Shown: positions 12,761-13,356 of the stretch, in pieces
How positions within the stretch are numbered: the first letter of the stretch is position 1
Layout of the letters: each line of letters opens with the position of its first letter
Source of the DNA: Chloroflexota bacterium
GTDB lineage: Bacteria; Chloroflexota; Anaerolineae; Promineifilales; Promineifilaceae
Reading direction: 5' to 3'
DNA length: 13,356 nt
Assembly (NCBI GenBank): GCA_024640485.1
Contig: JAHEEY010000073.1
Location: 1 to 13,356, forward strand
Notes under the pieces: model-generated
What the model was told of the DNA's origin: nothing
Seen by the model: the letters and a program-made list of their open reading frames with translations, nothing else
Database searches by the model: none
Made by a program: the position numbers and the translations under genes

Positions 12761-13356
12761 GTCCCCCTGGGACCACTGCATGGTGTATAGGTTGAAGTAG
12801 CGTCCCTTCTTGGCCAACAGCTCTTGATGGCTCCCCTGCTCAACAATACGTCCGCCATCCAGCACCACAATCTGGTGCGCATTGATGATGGTGCTCAACC
12901 GGTGGGCAATGACAAAGCTGGTCCGGCCCGCCATCAGCGTTTCCAGTGCCTGTTGGATCTGCTTTTCAGTGGTAGTGTCCACGCTGCTGGTCGCTTCATC
13001 CAGAATGAGAATGCGGGGATCAGCCAACAGTGCCCGAGCGAAGGAAACGATCTGCCGCTGGCCAACGCTCAGGTTGACCCCGTTTTCACCCACATCAGTC
13101 TGGTATCCTTCTGGCAGGTGGCTGATAAATTCATGGGCGCCCACCGCCTTGGAAGCGGCCACGATCTCCTCTTCAGCGGCTTCGAGACGTCCGTAGCGGA
13201 TGTTGTCGGCGATGCTGCCGGCAAACAAGAAGGTATCCTGAAGCACTATCCCCAGCTGAGAGCGCAGGCTGGCCTGGGTGACCTCTCGGATATCATAGCC
13301 ATCGATGGTCAGTGAGCCGTCGTCGATATCAAAAAAGCGGGAGATCAGCCGGATGA
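12740..13356 (-). CDS. Exporter-type ABC transporter ATP-binding domain, 5' end outside window
   Basis: The leftward frame is open to the window edge (first full codon at 13354), so the gene starts outside; 204 codons are visible. They form most of the ATPase of a fused membrane-ATPase exporter (MsbA/LmrA class): LISRFFDIDDG, Q-loop in GIVLQDTFLF, signature LSVGQRQ, Walker B ILILDEA followed by TSSVD, H-loop FVIAHRLST, and a tail KKGRYFNLYTMQW typical of full-length ABC exporters. Walker A and the six-helix membrane domain lie beyond base 13356. The visible ATPase motifs are intact. Such proteins often come as heterodimer pairs, so a second copy may lie upstream. After its stop the next sequence is the cyclase remnant, so nothing intact is cotranscribed downstream. 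Confidence 0.92.
   Translation of the reverse strand, partial: IRLISRFFDIDDGSLTIDGYDIREVTQASLRSQLGIVLQDTFLFAGSIADNIRYGRLEAAEEEIVAASKAVGAHEFISHLPEGYQTDVGENGVNLSVGQRQIVSFARALLADPRILILDEATSSVDTTTEKQIQQALETLMAGRTSFVIAHRLSTIINAHQIVVLDGGRIVEQGSHQELLAKKGRYFNLYTMQWSQGDSGFSKN

Noticed and set aside
1..13356. Defence island, CRISPR, phage or transposon content
   Set aside because: No repeat-spacer arrays, transposase, integrase, restriction or toxin-antitoxin genes were found on either strand.

Overview
The window looks like ordinary chromosomal DNA of a moderately GC-rich, free-living bacterium. The gene mix suggests Chloroflexota (Anaerolineae or Caldilineae type): a multi-GAF class III cyclase, an orphan LysW-like zinc ribbon, a plant-type GDP-mannose 3,5-epimerase, and a LolA-like exported protein next to a MacB-type ABC transporter. 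This placement is inference from gene content only. No tRNA, rRNA, CRISPR array, insertion sequence or phage gene was seen. Ten protein genes are supported (one cut at each window edge), plus one decayed gene fragment.

Layout. (1) 1-4040 is a rightward gene run: the C-terminal part of a GAF-GAF-adenylate cyclase, an M24 (Xaa-Pro peptidase-like) protein, a COG2521-type SAM-dependent methyltransferase starting 7 bases after it, and an OmpR-type DNA-binding protein whose receiver domain has lost its phosphorylation residues. (2) 4041-5112 is sparse and more AT-rich. It holds one small LysW-like zinc-ribbon protein with a very acidic tail, and a strong intrinsic terminator at 4848-4880. (3) 5113-7375 is a nucleotide-sugar module: a fused nucleotidyltransferase/GHMP-kinase protein followed by a GDP-mannose 3,5-epimerase, closed by a terminator. 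(4) 7441-9045 is a YtcJ-type metal-dependent amidohydrolase. (5) 9207-12454 is a LolA-like exported protein, a terminator, then a one-chain MacB-like ABC transporter. (6) 12464-13356 is on the opposite strand: the ATP-binding end of an exporter-type ABC protein cut by the window, directly followed by the last ~75 codons of a metal-dependent cyclase (kynurenine formamidase family) that has lost its front end.

How they may work together. The cyclase and the degenerate response regulator are signalling proteins, but nothing in the sequence links them to a specific pathway. The fused kinase/nucleotidyltransferase and the epimerase probably supply unusual activated sugars (GDP-L-galactose/GDP-L-gulose on the epimerase side) for surface glycans or a small molecule. 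The LolA-like protein and MacB-like transporter may form an envelope export or sensing pair. No clearly new defence or mobile system is visible. The items most worth a second look are the truncated cyclase, the fused sugar-activating enzyme with its epimerase, the acidic-tailed LysW relative and the pseudo-receiver regulator.
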